The notes beneath the pieces were generated by a model that ran no database searches, was not told the origin of the DNA, and was given only the letters and a program-made list of their open reading frames with translations. From Phycisphaerales bacterium (lineage in GTDB: Bacteria > Planctomycetota > Phycisphaerae > UBA1845 > Fen-1342): 45,029 nt of DNA. Below, piece by piece: positions 34,961 through 44,418 of this stretch. The translations under genes and the position numbers were made by a program. Each line of letters begins with the position of its first letter. Within the stretch, counting starts at the first letter, position 1. The stretch spans positions 1 to 45,029 of the forward strand of contig JAEUIR010000008.1 in assembly GCA_016795025.1 (NCBI GenBank). Direction: 5' to 3'.

Positions 34961-36667
34961 TCAATCGCAACCGCTCAGTTGGACGCATTCCACGAACGGC
35001 TCAATTTCGAAGTTATTGACGACGCCGTCGCGGTTCACATCCAGCGCGCAGGCAAAATCATTCGCGAATGCCGATTCGTAAGCCGTTTCTCCCTCGACGA
35101 TTCCGAACACGAACGCATCAATGTCAAAATTATTCACGTTGCCATCCGCGTTGGCGTCGCCGCGCACCGTCACCAGCAACTGCGCTGCGGCGCTTGTCGT
35201 GCTCCCGGCCGCATTGCTCACAGCTACGTCGTATGATCCGCGATCGATATAGTCCGCGCTCGATATCACGAGTGATGGCTCGGTCGCGCCGGGGATCACC
35301 TGGCCATCCTTGCGCCATTGATATGACAAACACGCACCGGCTGACAAAACCGTGAGCGATCGATCAGTTCCCGCACAAATCGATGCGGGAACCGGCGACG
35401 CTAAAATCACCGGAGCTTCGAGCCCGGGAGCGGGGATCATTACTGACACCGAGTCCGGCGAACCCGGTTTGAACAGGCCAAGCGTCGCGACCGCCGGCTC
35501 AGGCGGCGCGCAAGCGTCAAATCGAAAGTTGTACAGCGTGGCCCAGCGCAGCGCGTTGGCGGCCGGATTCTCATCAAACGATCGCGTGGTCCACGTCACC
35601 GCACCTGCGGTTCGTTCGAATTCCCAATCGGCCCCATCGCAGTTCTGATTATTCGGCCCGTCACCGCTGTGATAATCCACGTCGTGAAATCCGACGTTCG
35701 TGAGAGTGATTCCATCGGCCACCGGCATTGAAAACGATCGTGCGCTACGATCGGAATTCAAGTTGTAGAGCGCGTACTCGTAATGCCAGCGATCCGTCGC
35801 CAATTGCGTAACGGCCGATCCGATGATGAATCGCCCATCGCCCTGCACGTCGATGATTTGCATTTCCACGTTGGGCTCAAGCTCGCGCCAGGCGTGAATT
35901 GCAGGTTGCATGGGCTGTGTGGTTCCGGTGAATCCAAACGTCCACGCTGAGCCGCTTCCAGTCACCGTCATTTGGCGATGCGATTCATTATTGTCGTTGT
36001 TTCCCGCCGCGATTTCCTGCGATGAGATCGTCGCCGTCGATGCGTAATAACGCACGCTTTCGGAGGAGGGTTGCAAGTCGGCGATCCGGACCTGCAACCG
36101 GCGCGCGGTTGGCCCAGAGTATGGCGGATTGGCCGGGGGATATAAAAAAATGCCTGTCGTCGCGTTGATTTGCCACTTGGGCCCCATACCGCCCTGGGTG
36201 CCCGCGCGGGCTGCCGTCGTGGGGTCTGAACAGCCGACACCCAGAAATTCCGGGTCGAATGGAATGCAGACGCAGCAATAGTCGTCTTGCAGCGGAAAGA
36301 AGCCGTGAAAGAGCCAACTTTGCCCCAGTTGCTCGAACCGCGTCGCGCCATCGACTGTTGAGAACCTGAAGAAATTGGAGCCCACCACCGGGTGGCGATT
36401 GTCGTTGGCGTAAAACCGTAGCGGTGAGTCACCAACATTGCAGAGATGGAATCCAACTGCAAAGGCCTCAAGACCTTCCGCGCCAGTGAAATTCTGAGGC
36501 CCGGTCAGCCCGCCGACAATCAAATCCGGCCCAACAGTCAGGGGGCAATCTCCGGCCGCGCCGCCCCCGGGGTTCCCCGCGCTGAACGACGACGGCGCGA
36601 GCGACAACGCGAGCGCCACGGACGCCGCCATCCGCGAGAATCGCCCAAGTACGAACTCATTTGGCAT
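34961..36667 (-). CDS. Secreted protein with Ig-like domain and dockerin-like end
   Basis: 568 residues from ATG 36667, with GGAGG 6 bases upstream; signal peptide ends near SSFSAG. The first ~400 residues have no recognised domain but contain paired cysteines (DDYCCVCIPFDPEFLGVGC) and many short strands. An Ig-like domain follows (~415-500; LSYQWRKDGQVIPGATEPSL, DRGSYDVAVSNAAGSTTSAA). The last ~67 residues carry two calcium-loop repeats, GDANADGNVNNFDIDAFV and LDVNRDGVVNNFEIEPFV, with a terminal C-x6-C-D, the same end as the protein at 29634. Extracellular; the role is unknown. Divergent from pdhA. Confidence 0.85.
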   Translation of the reverse strand: MPNEFVLGRFSRMAASVALALSLAPSSFSAGNPGGGAAGDCPLTVGPDLIVGGLTGPQNFTGAEGLEAFAVGFHLCNVGDSPLRFYANDNRHPVVGSNFFRFSTVDGATRFEQLGQSWLFHGFFPLQDDYCCVCIPFDPEFLGVGCSDPTTAARAGTQGGMGPKWQINATTGIFLYPPANPPYSGPTARRLQVRIADLQPSSESVRYYASTATISSQEIAAGNNDNNESHRQMTVTGSGSAWTFGFTGTTQPMQPAIHAWRELEPNVEMQIIDVQGDGRFIIGSAVTQLATDRWHYEYALYNLNSDRSARSFSMPVADGITLTNVGFHDVDYHSGDGPNNQNCDGADWEFERTAGAVTWTTRSFDENPAANALRWATLYNFRFDACAPPEPAVATLGLFKPGSPDSVSVMIPAPGLEAPVILASPVPASICAGTDRSLTVLSAGACLSYQWRKDGQVIPGATEPSLVISSADYIDRGSYDVAVSNAAGSTTSAAAQLLVTVRGDANADGNVNNFDIDAFVFGIVEGETAYESAFANDFACALDVNRDGVVNNFEIEPFVECVQLSGCD

Positions 36668-36837
36668 TTCGACCCTCCAGAAAACAGATCGCAGCGCCAG
36701 TATACCCATCCGCGCGACGCGCTCTCACGCACCGCCACCTCACCGCTTCCCGCCGATGGCAACCCAGCCTCTTTTTCGCTAAAATCGGGCGATTAGCGTC
36801 ATTCGTTTTTGTCTTCATAATGCTGAAGGAACCGGCC

Positions 36838-37950
36838 GTGCCACGACGCCCGATCGAGTTGCAAAACCGCCTGGAATATCTGCAAGTTCTCGACGAAAAC
36901 GCCAAGCTCGACGCGGCGCTTGAGCCGAAAGTCCCGGACAAAGACCTCGTCCGCCTTTACAAGACCATGCTCGCCTGCCGCCGTCTCGACGAGCGCTGCC
37001 TTCATCTTCAGCGACAAGGCCGAATCGGCACATACGGCCCGAGCAAGGGGCAAGAGGCGGTCCCGCTCGGCGTGGCGTATTGCCTGACAAAAGATGACTG
37101 GTTCGTGCCGTCTTATCGCGAAACCGCCGGCTTTCTGTGGCGCGGCTGGCCGATCGATATGTTCATGCTCTGGTGGGGTGGCCACGAGGCCGGGTCGTGC
37201 ATTCCGCCGCACATTAACGACCTGCCGTTATCCGTGCCGATTTCGTCGCAGATTCAGCACGCGGCCGGCATCGCCTGGGGCAGCAAACTCCGCAAAGACG
37301 GCACGGTGTGCGCGGTATTCTGCGGCGACGGCGGCACGTCGGAGGGCGATTTTCACGAAGCGCTGAATTGGGCGGCGGTCTTCAAAGCCCCCATGATCAT
37401 GATCGTTCAGAATAACGGCTGGGCCATCTCCATCCCGCGCGAGCGGCAGACCGCGTCTCAGACGATCGCTCAGAAAGCGCTGGCGTATGGCATGGATGGC
37501 ATGCAGATCGATGGAAACGACGTGCTCGCTGTGATCGCGGCGATGCGCGAGGCCGTGGAAAAGGCGCGTAAGGGCGGTGGGCCGACGCTCATCGAAGCAG
37601 TGACATACCGGCTGGCCATGCACACGACCGCCGACGACCCGAAAAAATATCGCAGCGAAGAGCAGGTCAAACCATGGGAGGCGAAAGAGCCGCTGATTCG
37701 CTTCCGCAAGTACATGCAAACGAAAAAGCTGCTCGATGAGAAAATCGAGCAGGTGATGGAAGAAGAAATCCGCAAGGAGCTGGACGAGGCCGTCGCGCGT
37801 TACGAAGCGTATAAACACGATCCATACGCGATGTTCCAGCATATGTACGCGACCATGACGCCCGAGCTTCAGAAACAGATGGCCGAGCTCAAGGATTATC
37901 TCGAAGGCGGGAAGCCGTCGGCGGAGAAGAAAGAACTGAGCCGGGTTTAG
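36838..37950 (+). CDS. pdhA: Pyruvate dehydrogenase E1 component, alpha subunit
   Basis: 370 residues from GTG 36838, which has AAGGA exactly 7 bases upstream; the in-frame ATG at 36820 lacks a ribosome site and would add six residues. Residues typical of E1 alpha: YKTMLACRRLDERCLHLQRQ, then FVPSYRETAGFLWRG, and the thiamine-diphosphate motif GDGGTSEGDFHEALN...QNN. It works with an E1 beta subunit, E2 and E3 to turn pyruvate into acetyl-CoA; the E3 gene is at the right edge of the window but no beta or E2 gene is in view. A branched-chain E1 alpha is the main alternative. The C-terminal tail is rich in Lys and Glu. Confidence 0.9.
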   Translation: MPRRPIELQNRLEYLQVLDENAKLDAALEPKVPDKDLVRLYKTMLACRRLDERCLHLQRQGRIGTYGPSKGQEAVPLGVAYCLTKDDWFVPSYRETAGFLWRGWPIDMFMLWWGGHEAGSCIPPHINDLPLSVPISSQIQHAAGIAWGSKLRKDGTVCAVFCGDGGTSEGDFHEALNWAAVFKAPMIMIVQNNGWAISIPRERQTASQTIAQKALAYGMDGMQIDGNDVLAVIAAMREAVEKARKGGGPTLIEAVTYRLAMHTTADDPKKYRSEEQVKPWEAKEPLIRFRKYMQTKKLLDEKIEQVMEEEIRKELDEAVARYEAYKHDPYAMFQHMYATMTPELQKQMAELKDYLEGGKPSAEKKELSRV

Positions 37951-38159
37951 CCGTACGCCCGAACCCGCGCGTGCAGTGCCCGCTCGCTGATCGCTCGCAT
38001 ATCACAACTCCGTACTCGGTTGCGCGAACTTCACATCACGCCCCCGCTCTTTCTTTGCCCTTGAGTGATTCATTCATTGCTCGCCACGAGTATCATGGCC
38101 GTCTTCATCGCCGCTGATCCGCTTCCGCGGCGCGATCGGCCAGTTTCGGAGCCACTGAA

Positions 38160-39152
38160 ATGCAATACGTGAACCTCGGCCGCACCGGCCTAAAAGTCAG
38201 TCGCCTCTGCCTCGGCACGATGAATTTCGGGCCGCACACGACTGAGCCGGACAGCTTTGCCATCATGGATCGTGCGTTGGAGCTCGGCATCAATTTCTTC
38301 GATACCGCTGATGTTTACGGTTGGCAGCGCGGCGAGGGCGTCACCGAGCAGATCATCGGTCACTGGTTCGCCCAAGGCGGCAGCCGGCGCGAGCGCACCG
38401 TCATCGCCACAAAAGTGTATGGTGACATGGGGCTTCCCGCAGCCAACATGAAAGACTGGCCCAACACATCGCGGCTCTCGGCCCTGCACATCAAGCGCGC
38501 CTGCGAAGGCAGCCTGAAGCGCCTGAAAACGGATTACATCGATCTATACCAGATGCACCACATCTGGATGGAAGCGCCGTGGGACGAAATCTGGCAGGCC
38601 ATGGAACAACTCGTCCGCGAAGGCAAGGTGATTTATGTCGGCTCGTCGAATTTCGCCGCGTGGCAAATGGTCATGGCGAACGAGGCAGCCAAGCGCCGCA
38701 ACTTTCTCGGCCTGGTGAGCGAGCAGAGCAAATACAGCCTGTTGTTCCGGCATATCGAGCTCGAAGTGCTGCCGGCGTGCAAGCATTACGGCGTCGGAAT
38801 GATTCCGTGGAGCCCGCTGGCCGGCGGCCTGCTCGGCGGGATGCGCAAAAAACTCAGCGCCGGGCGGCGGCTCGCGGAGAACATGCAGAAAGAATACGAC
38901 AAGCATCGCGACAAAATTGAGGCTTTCGAAACGCTTTGCGACAAGCTCGGCGAGCAGCCGGCGGACGTCGCGCTGGCGTGGATGCTTCAGAACAGCGCGG
39001 TGACATCGCCGATCATCGGCCCGCGAACCGTGCAGCAGCTCGACGGCTCGCTGCGCTCGCTCGATCTAAAGCTCAGCGCCGAGGCCAATACGGCCATCGA
39101 TGGGATTTTCCCCGGCCCCGGCGGCCCCGCGCCGCAGGCGTATGCGTGGTGA
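38160..39152 (+). CDS. Aldo/keto reductase
   Basis: 330 residues with a standard TIM-barrel NADPH-dependent reductase pattern: MQYVNLGRTGLKVSRLCLGT start, then the catalytic tetrad D48, Y53 (FFDTADVYG), K85 (VIATKVYG) and H133 (LYQMHHIW). VGSSNFAAWQ and IPWSPLAGGLLGG fit the family well, and SPIIGPRTVQQL is the coenzyme phosphate region. It reduces aldehydes or ketones; the substrate cannot be told. Encoded alone; the 209-bp gap before it shows nothing notable. Confidence 0.93.
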   Translation: MQYVNLGRTGLKVSRLCLGTMNFGPHTTEPDSFAIMDRALELGINFFDTADVYGWQRGEGVTEQIIGHWFAQGGSRRERTVIATKVYGDMGLPAANMKDWPNTSRLSALHIKRACEGSLKRLKTDYIDLYQMHHIWMEAPWDEIWQAMEQLVREGKVIYVGSSNFAAWQMVMANEAAKRRNFLGLVSEQSKYSLLFRHIELEVLPACKHYGVGMIPWSPLAGGLLGGMRKKLSAGRRLAENMQKEYDKHRDKIEAFETLCDKLGEQPADVALAWMLQNSAVTSPIIGPRTVQQLDGSLRSLDLKLSAEANTAIDGIFPGPGGPAPQAYAW

Positions 39153-39229
39153 ATGCTGACCGGCTCGATTCGCGGTTGTTGCAGCGCATCGCCGTGCGCC
39201 AATATCACGAATCGCGCCGATAATACTGC

Positions 39230-39937
39230 TTAGAACTGAAGATTTTGAAATAGCGGCGCGCCGCCGCTCGCCCGCGCATCCGGCGGCATCCCATACGCCC
39301 CGCGCGCGTCGAGCAGCGCCTGCATCGCCTCGGGCGCCAGGCGACGCGGTCCGCCGATCAGGCGCGAAAGAATCAACATTCGGCAATATTGATCGAGAAT
39401 CTCCGCCTGCCAGTACGCTCGTTCCAGCTCGGCCGCCCAGCAAACGATGCCGTGATTCGCCAGCACCACAGTATTCGCTGTGCCCAGAAACGGGCAAATC
39501 GTGGCGGCGAATTCCGCCGTGCCGGGCGTCATGTAATCGCTCATCGGCACCTGCCCGATGAACACTTCCATTTCCGGCGAAATGCCGCTCGGAATCGGCT
39601 CATTCGCGATCGCGAACGCGGTTGCATGCGGTGCGTGGCAATGCACCACCGCGCCGGCCGCCGCGTCGCCTCGATATATTTCGAGGTGCAGACGGATTTC
39701 GCTGGTCAGTTTTCGCCGACCCGCGAGTTGCTCGCCCGCCAGGTCCACGATGCACAAATCATCCGGCGACATGAACCCCTTGCTCATCAGCGTCGGCGTG
39801 CACAGCACGCGACCTGCGTCGAGACGAATCGACAGGTTTCCATCATTGCCGGCCACCAGCCCCCGCGCGTACAGCCGTCGGCCGATCTCGCAAATCAGCT
39901 CGCGAAGCGCGGATTCGCCGGCGTGCATGCTGTTCAT
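39230..39937 (-). CDS. Class II aldolase/adducin family protein
   Basis: 235 residues. Motifs GLVAGNDGNLSIR, TPTLMSKGFMSPDDLCIVDL, VVHCHAPHATAFA and VVLANHGIVCW are those of L-fuculose-phosphate-type aldolases; the histidines of HCHAPH and NHG supply the zinc site. It should cleave or epimerise a sugar phosphate; the exact sugar is unknown. Its ATG overlaps the TGA of the upstream methyltransferase (ATGA), so the two are co-translated. Its C-terminus is longer than the simplest family members by a short Ala/Pro-rich tail. Confidence 0.88.
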   Translation of the reverse strand: MNSMHAGESALRELICEIGRRLYARGLVAGNDGNLSIRLDAGRVLCTPTLMSKGFMSPDDLCIVDLAGEQLAGRRKLTSEIRLHLEIYRGDAAAGAVVHCHAPHATAFAIANEPIPSGISPEMEVFIGQVPMSDYMTPGTAEFAATICPFLGTANTVVLANHGIVCWAAELERAYWQAEILDQYCRMLILSRLIGGPRRLAPEAMQALLDARGAYGMPPDARASGGAPLFQNLQF

Positions 39938-40734
39938 GCAATTCGCGCCAGATAGAGCGCGACGCCACCGAAATTCATCAGGCGCGTCTGAACGGTCGCG
40001 AAGCCCGCGTCAATCAAACGCCGCTCCATCATCGGTGGCGTGTCGAATGTTTCGATCGACTTCGGCAAATAGCGATACGCCCCGCTGCGATCCCGGCTCA
40101 CGAGACTCCCGAGGGCCGGCAACACAACACGGCAGTATTGCTCGTACATCCAGCGCATCGCGGAATTTTCCGGCGTGGCGAATTCGAGGATCGCGCAGCG
40201 CCCGCCGCGCCGCAGCACGCGCCGCATTTCTCGCAACCCATCATCCAGCCTTTGGAAGTTTCGCACGCCAAACGCGCATGTCACGACATCCACGCTGGCA
40301 TCGCGCAGCGGCAGCCGCGTGCCATCGCCGCGCAGCAGCCGCACCGCGCTGCTCGATTCGCCATATGCCCCGGCGCTCAGCATCCCCTCCGAAAAATCCA
40401 GGCCAATCACGCGTGCCGGCCGCGGCGCATGACGCAGAAATGCGCGGAGCATGTCGCCGGTTCCGCAGGCGATATCGAGAACGATGTCGTCGCGCGTTGG
40501 TCGGGTCGCGGCGATCGCTCTGGCCCGCCAGCGGGCGTCCTGACCAAACGTCGCGAGCGTGTTGACGCGCTCATAGCTGGTGGCGATGGCGTCAAACATC
40601 GCCTCAACTCGCGCGGCTTTGTCCGCCGCGCGATGCGGATTGCGAAGCGCGGCGTCATCCCACGCTGTTTGGTCATGCTGCGGATGTTTTGTGCCGGTAA
40701 GTGCCATCGAGCGGATTGTAGCAATAAGCTGCAT
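39934..40734 (-). CDS. ubiE: UbiE/MenG-type quinone biosynthesis C-methyltransferase
   Basis: 266 residues from ATG 40734, with GAGG 7 bases upstream. The SAM motif is LDIACGTGDM; MFDAIATSYERVNTLATFGQDARWR is the classic N-terminal UbiE segment, with VTCAFGVRNFQR, LRRGGRCAILEFATPE and YRYLPKSIETF following. It methylates the demethylmenaquinone or ubiquinone ring in the membrane-bound quinone pathway. Planctomycetes are known to use menaquinone, so MenG activity is most likely. It forms an overlapping pair with the class II aldolase. Confidence 0.93.
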   Translation of the reverse strand: MQLIATIRSMALTGTKHPQHDQTAWDDAALRNPHRAADKAARVEAMFDAIATSYERVNTLATFGQDARWRARAIAATRPTRDDIVLDIACGTGDMLRAFLRHAPRPARVIGLDFSEGMLSAGAYGESSSAVRLLRGDGTRLPLRDASVDVVTCAFGVRNFQRLDDGLREMRRVLRRGGRCAILEFATPENSAMRWMYEQYCRVVLPALGSLVSRDRSGAYRYLPKSIETFDTPPMMERRLIDAGFATVQTRLMNFGGVALYLARIA

Positions 40735-40919
40735 GACGCAACCTCGTCACGATCGCTGGCGACGACGTGTGCATCCTGATATAGGTCCGCGGAGAACCCA
40801 CCTCTCAGCGGCATTTCCCAAAGCGCGCCGTTTAATCGAGGCAAACATGAGAATCGAACGTGAAACGATAGGGCGAACGCCGATCGCGCTCGCCCCACAG
40901 TTTCAGATTTGTGCGGATG

Positions 40920-42404
40920 CTAGATTTTCACTGTAACTGTTTTGATCTCGGTGTAATTTGCCAGGCCGTATTCGCCCAGCTCGCGCCCGATCCCGGATTG
41001 CTTGAATCCGCCGAACGGAGCGGCCGCGTCGAAAACGTCGTAGCAGTTCACCCACACTGTTCCGGCACGAAGCTTGTTCGCGACCGAATAGGCCTTTTCA
41101 ATGTCGCGCGTCCACACGGCCGCCGCGAGGCCGTACTTCGTCGCGTTGCCGCGGCGAATCGCTTCGTCGATCTGGCTGAAACGCATCACGCTCATCACCG
41201 GACCGAAAATTTCTTCCTGCGCGATGGTCATGTCGTCGCGGACATCGGTGAAAATGGTCGGGGCGACAAAATACCCGCGGCTGCCGACGCGCTCCCCGCC
41301 GCACGCCAGCTTCGCGCCTTGCTTCTTGCCCGTGTCGATGAAGCCCATGATTTTCTTGAATTGTTCATCATCGACCTGTGGCCCCTGCTGCGTTTCCTTC
41401 AGGAATGGATCGCCGACTTTGCGCGTCTTGGCTTTATCAGTGACCTTCGCGAGGAAATCATCGTAAATCTTATCCTCGACGAATACGCGCGAGCCGGCGC
41501 AGCAACATTGCCCCTGATTAAAGAACAGGCCGAAAAACGCGCCGTCGGCCGCCGCATCGAGCGGCGCATCGGCCAGAACGATGTTCGGACTCTTGCCGCC
41601 CAGCTCTAACGTGACGCGCTTCAGGTTCGACTCGGCCGCGTACTTCATGATGAGATGGCCGACTTCGGTCGAACCGGTGAAAGCGACTTTGTCCACGTCG
41701 GGGTGGCGCGCCAGCGCCTGACCGGCAGTTGGGCCGTAGCCAGGCAGAATATTCACGACGCCCGGCGGAAATCCGGCTTCGACGATCAGCTCACCAATGC
41801 GCAGCGCGCTGAGCGGTGTCTGCTCGGCCACTTTCATCACGACGGTGCAACCGGCCGCCAGCGCCGGTCCGAGCTTCCAGGCCTGCATGAGCAACGGGAA
41901 ATTCCACGGGATGATCTGACCGACGACGCCGACCGGCTCGTGCTTGGTGTAACACATGAACGGGCCGTTGACAGGAATCACCTTGCCGTGAATCTTGTCG
42001 GCCCAACCGGCATAGTAGCGATAGCAGGCGATGACGAGCGGCAGATCGGCGTTCTTCGATTCGCGAAGCGGCTTGCCGTTATCGAGCGATTCGAGCTGCG
42101 CGAGCTCGTCTTTGTTCTTCTCAATGAGATCGGCCAGCTTGTACATCAGCCGACCGCGCTCCGAAGCGGACATTTTCGACCAAGGCCCCTCCTCGAACGC
42201 CGCGCGGGCCGCTTTCACCGCGCGATCCACGTCCGCGGCGTCGGCCTCGGCCACCTGCGCGATGACTTCCTCGGTGGCGGGGTTCACGGTGGAAAACGTC
42301 TTGCCGCTGGCGGCATTCACCCATTCGTTATTGATGAGCAGCTTTGTCGGCCCAACCTTGACGGCGGGAGTTGTGGCGTCCGGGGCGGAGGCAACGGCAG
42401 TCAT
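40920..42404 (-). CDS. Aldehyde dehydrogenase (ALDH2-like)
   Basis: 494 residues from ATG 42404, with AGGAGA about 6 bases upstream; a longer start at 42434 lacks one. NAD-dependent aldehyde dehydrogenase pattern: [29 protein letters not shown], general-base E267 in TLELGGKSP and catalytic C301 in [13 protein letters not shown], the same Cys triplet as in mitochondrial ALDH2. The C-terminus ([17 protein letters not shown]) is also canonical. It oxidises aldehydes to acids. Encoded alone, between the quinone/aldolase pair and a lipoprotein. Confidence 0.95.
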   Translation of the reverse strand: MTAVASAPDATTPAVKVGPTKLLINNEWVNAASGKTFSTVNPATEEVIAQVAEADAADVDRAVKAARAAFEEGPWSKMSASERGRLMYKLADLIEKNKDELAQLESLDNGKPLRESKNADLPLVIACYRYYAGWADKIHGKVIPVNGPFMCYTKHEPVGVVGQIIPWNFPLLMQAWKLGPALAAGCTVVMKVAEQTPLSALRIGELIVEAGFPPGVVNILPGYGPTAGQALARHPDVDKVAFTGSTEVGHLIMKYAAESNLKRVTLELGGKSPNIVLADAPLDAAADGAFFGLFFNQGQCCCAGSRVFVEDKIYDDFLAKVTDKAKTRKVGDPFLKETQQGPQVDDEQFKKIMGFIDTGKKQGAKLACGGERVGSRGYFVAPTIFTDVRDDMTIAQEEIFGPVMSVMRFSQIDEAIRRGNATKYGLAAAVWTRDIEKAYSVANKLRAGTVWVNCYDVFDAAAPFGGFKQSGIGRELGEYGLANYTEIKTVTVKI

Positions 42405-42531
42405 ATGAGTCTCCTTGGCTGGATTTTGGCCCAAATAAGTGTCAACAACACATTGTCGGGTGAATGGCGATTGGGGTCAATTGTCCGACGGCATCGCGTC
42501 GATGTTCCGCGCACGCCAGCCGGCACATTCG

Positions 42532-44418
42532 TCAATTTTGCGATGAAAATGGCTGGCTGCCCGGCTGCGATGTAGCTGGGGGCCGAGTGATCTGCGGCGC
42601 GGCGCGCTCGGGGCGCGTGTTCACTTCCACGTCCAGCGGCGCGCTCTGAGACACTGGAAGCGTAAAGAGGAGTTGATCGTCGGCGTCGCGCCCGGTTTCT
42701 CGGAGAATGCGGCCGCTGACATACACCCAGGCTTTTGCGCCTGCCGTATTGTGTACGCTAAAGCGAACGCGATCGGGCACCGCGGCCGGGGGCGAATGGC
42801 GGAACCGAAGAATGCCGTCGGACGCGACCAGTTCGAACGTACCTTCGCCTTCATTGAACCCATCGCCGTTCAAATCTCCGGCGCGATCGCGCGCCAGCGA
42901 GCCGGTCAGCACACTGATCTTCGGCGGCTGCTGATAGTTTCGAGCGAGCGGCGCCGCGTCAACCGCCGCCTCCATATCGCGAGGCCAAACGACTAATTGC
43001 GACGCGAACTGCACGCTCGCGGCGGCGGTCTTTTCGCCGCAAATGACGCTTTCGCACCGCTGATCGCTGGAGGACGCAAACAAAGAATGCCCGGCTTCCG
43101 CCGGGTTGCTCGGAATCCACAGCAAATCCGCGCGCTGCGCGCCGGGGCGCGACAACAATGTGAATGTCGGCGACGCGCGGTCGGCCGAGTTGGAACCGGT
43201 GAAACGATGAAACTGCCGATCGGCTCGCACGGCGATTGCCTGACCGACAAACTCCTCTGGCCAAGGCAACTCTGCGGAATCGCAACGCAGATGCACGAAC
43301 ACGCGCCCATCGGAATAGATCGAATAGCGCCAGTGAAAAGCGGGCATGTCGTCCGTGGAAGCCGCGCCGGCGACAAAACGCCAATGACCGTCGATCTGCA
43401 CGCGATATGGCGTAGCCTCGACGACTTTCTGCGCCGTCGCGGCGGCCTCGCCGAAACTCGCGTACATGCGGGGATCGTCATATGCCGGCGGTGCGTCGCG
43501 ATTGGCGTGCCAACCGGCTGCTAATGTGACCGGCCACGGGCCAAGACCGCTGCGGACGACAAGATTGTCGGGGCTCTCCGAGGTCCACGAGCAGATCAAC
43601 CCGTCGCAGAATCCCAGGTCGAATCGATCACGCGACACGACGTGCGTGCGACGACCGGCGGCCCGGACGCCGAGATCGCCCGCGGCCGGCCCCGCCGTGG
43701 ACAATTCGCGGGCGTTGTCAGCCAGAACGATATCATCGAGGTTGAGCGTGAGCGGCGCTGTTGATTCGATCGCACGCAGCGTGATGCTGCGAACATCGTG
43801 TATGTCGATTGACTCCCCAACGTCGGCTAGATCGACGCGATGCAGTTGCCATGTGGGGCCGACATGCACGCGGCTCGTCCAATGTTGGTCGGCTTCGCGC
43901 CCGGCTGCGATGTCGATTTGCAACGTGGCGTTTTGCGAAGCGCGCGAGTTGAAAAGCAATAGTTGATAGCTTCCCCAGTCGCGAATGAGCGAAAGCTGAT
44001 CCGATCGCGCCCCGTCGAAAATGACGGTGGCGGCCGCGTCGGGAAGAAGGCATCGCACGCTGCCCGCGCCAGTTTCGTTGCGGGATTGCGTGATGTCAAC
44101 CGCGGGTTGTTCAAGTTGCGAGGCGCCGCCGTCCACGGCCGCTACGCGCAGCAATTTTTCCTGCTCAGCCGTTTCAAAATCAGCCAGTACCACAAATCGC
44201 CCATCGACCAGATCGGAATAGGCGTCGCGCAGGCGAACAAGCACCGGCGAGAGCGAGCCATCCGCCGCACCGCCTCGATTTGACGGGCGCAGCGCATCAC
44301 ACCCGAGCAGGCCGAGACAGGCCGCGATCGCGGAAAAAAGCGGCAGCCGGATCGCGCGAGTTGCCGCAGCGCGGTCTGTCTTGCTAACGCAGCGCGTGAA
44401 TCGCCGAGCCGAGCACAC
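42532..44418 (-). CDS. Large uncharacterised lipoprotein
   Basis: 628 residues. The start is GTG 44418, overlapping the last 35 bases of the dihydrolipoyl dehydrogenase gene, since no closer start precedes the lipoprotein signal (LFSAIAACLGLLGC, lipobox L-L-G-C, Cys40). The n-region is unusually long. Residues ~75-240 form a beta-sandwich-like stretch ending in LTLNLDDIVLAD, as seen in carbohydrate-binding or CIA30-like folds. The middle carries sequences such as RYSIYSDGRVFVHLRC. A calcium-like loop GDLNGDGFNEGEG lies at ~515, and the tail is Pro/Ser/Gln-rich. It is possibly a surface glycan-binding protein; no catalytic motif was seen. Confidence 0.75.
   Translation of the reverse strand: MCSARRFTRCVSKTDRAAATRAIRLPLFSAIAACLGLLGCDALRPSNRGGAADGSLSPVLVRLRDAYSDLVDGRFVVLADFETAEQEKLLRVAAVDGGASQLEQPAVDITQSRNETGAGSVRCLLPDAAATVIFDGARSDQLSLIRDWGSYQLLLFNSRASQNATLQIDIAAGREADQHWTSRVHVGPTWQLHRVDLADVGESIDIHDVRSITLRAIESTAPLTLNLDDIVLADNARELSTAGPAAGDLGVRAAGRRTHVVSRDRFDLGFCDGLICSWTSESPDNLVVRSGLGPWPVTLAAGWHANRDAPPAYDDPRMYASFGEAAATAQKVVEATPYRVQIDGHWRFVAGAASTDDMPAFHWRYSIYSDGRVFVHLRCDSAELPWPEEFVGQAIAVRADRQFHRFTGSNSADRASPTFTLLSRPGAQRADLLWIPSNPAEAGHSLFASSSDQRCESVICGEKTAAASVQFASQLVVWPRDMEAAVDAAPLARNYQQPPKISVLTGSLARDRAGDLNGDGFNEGEGTFELVASDGILRFRHSPPAAVPDRVRFSVHNTAGAKAWVYVSGRILRETGRDADDQLLFTLPVSQSAPLDVEVNTRPERAAPQITRPPATSQPGSQPFSSQN

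Noticed and set aside
29634-36667. Cellulosome components
   Set aside because: The dockerin-like ends are present but no cohesin domain or glycoside hydrolase is seen in the window.
41655-42575. 306-residue frame antisense to the aldehyde dehydrogenase
   Set aside because: It overlaps an unambiguous catalytic enzyme and has shadow-like composition.
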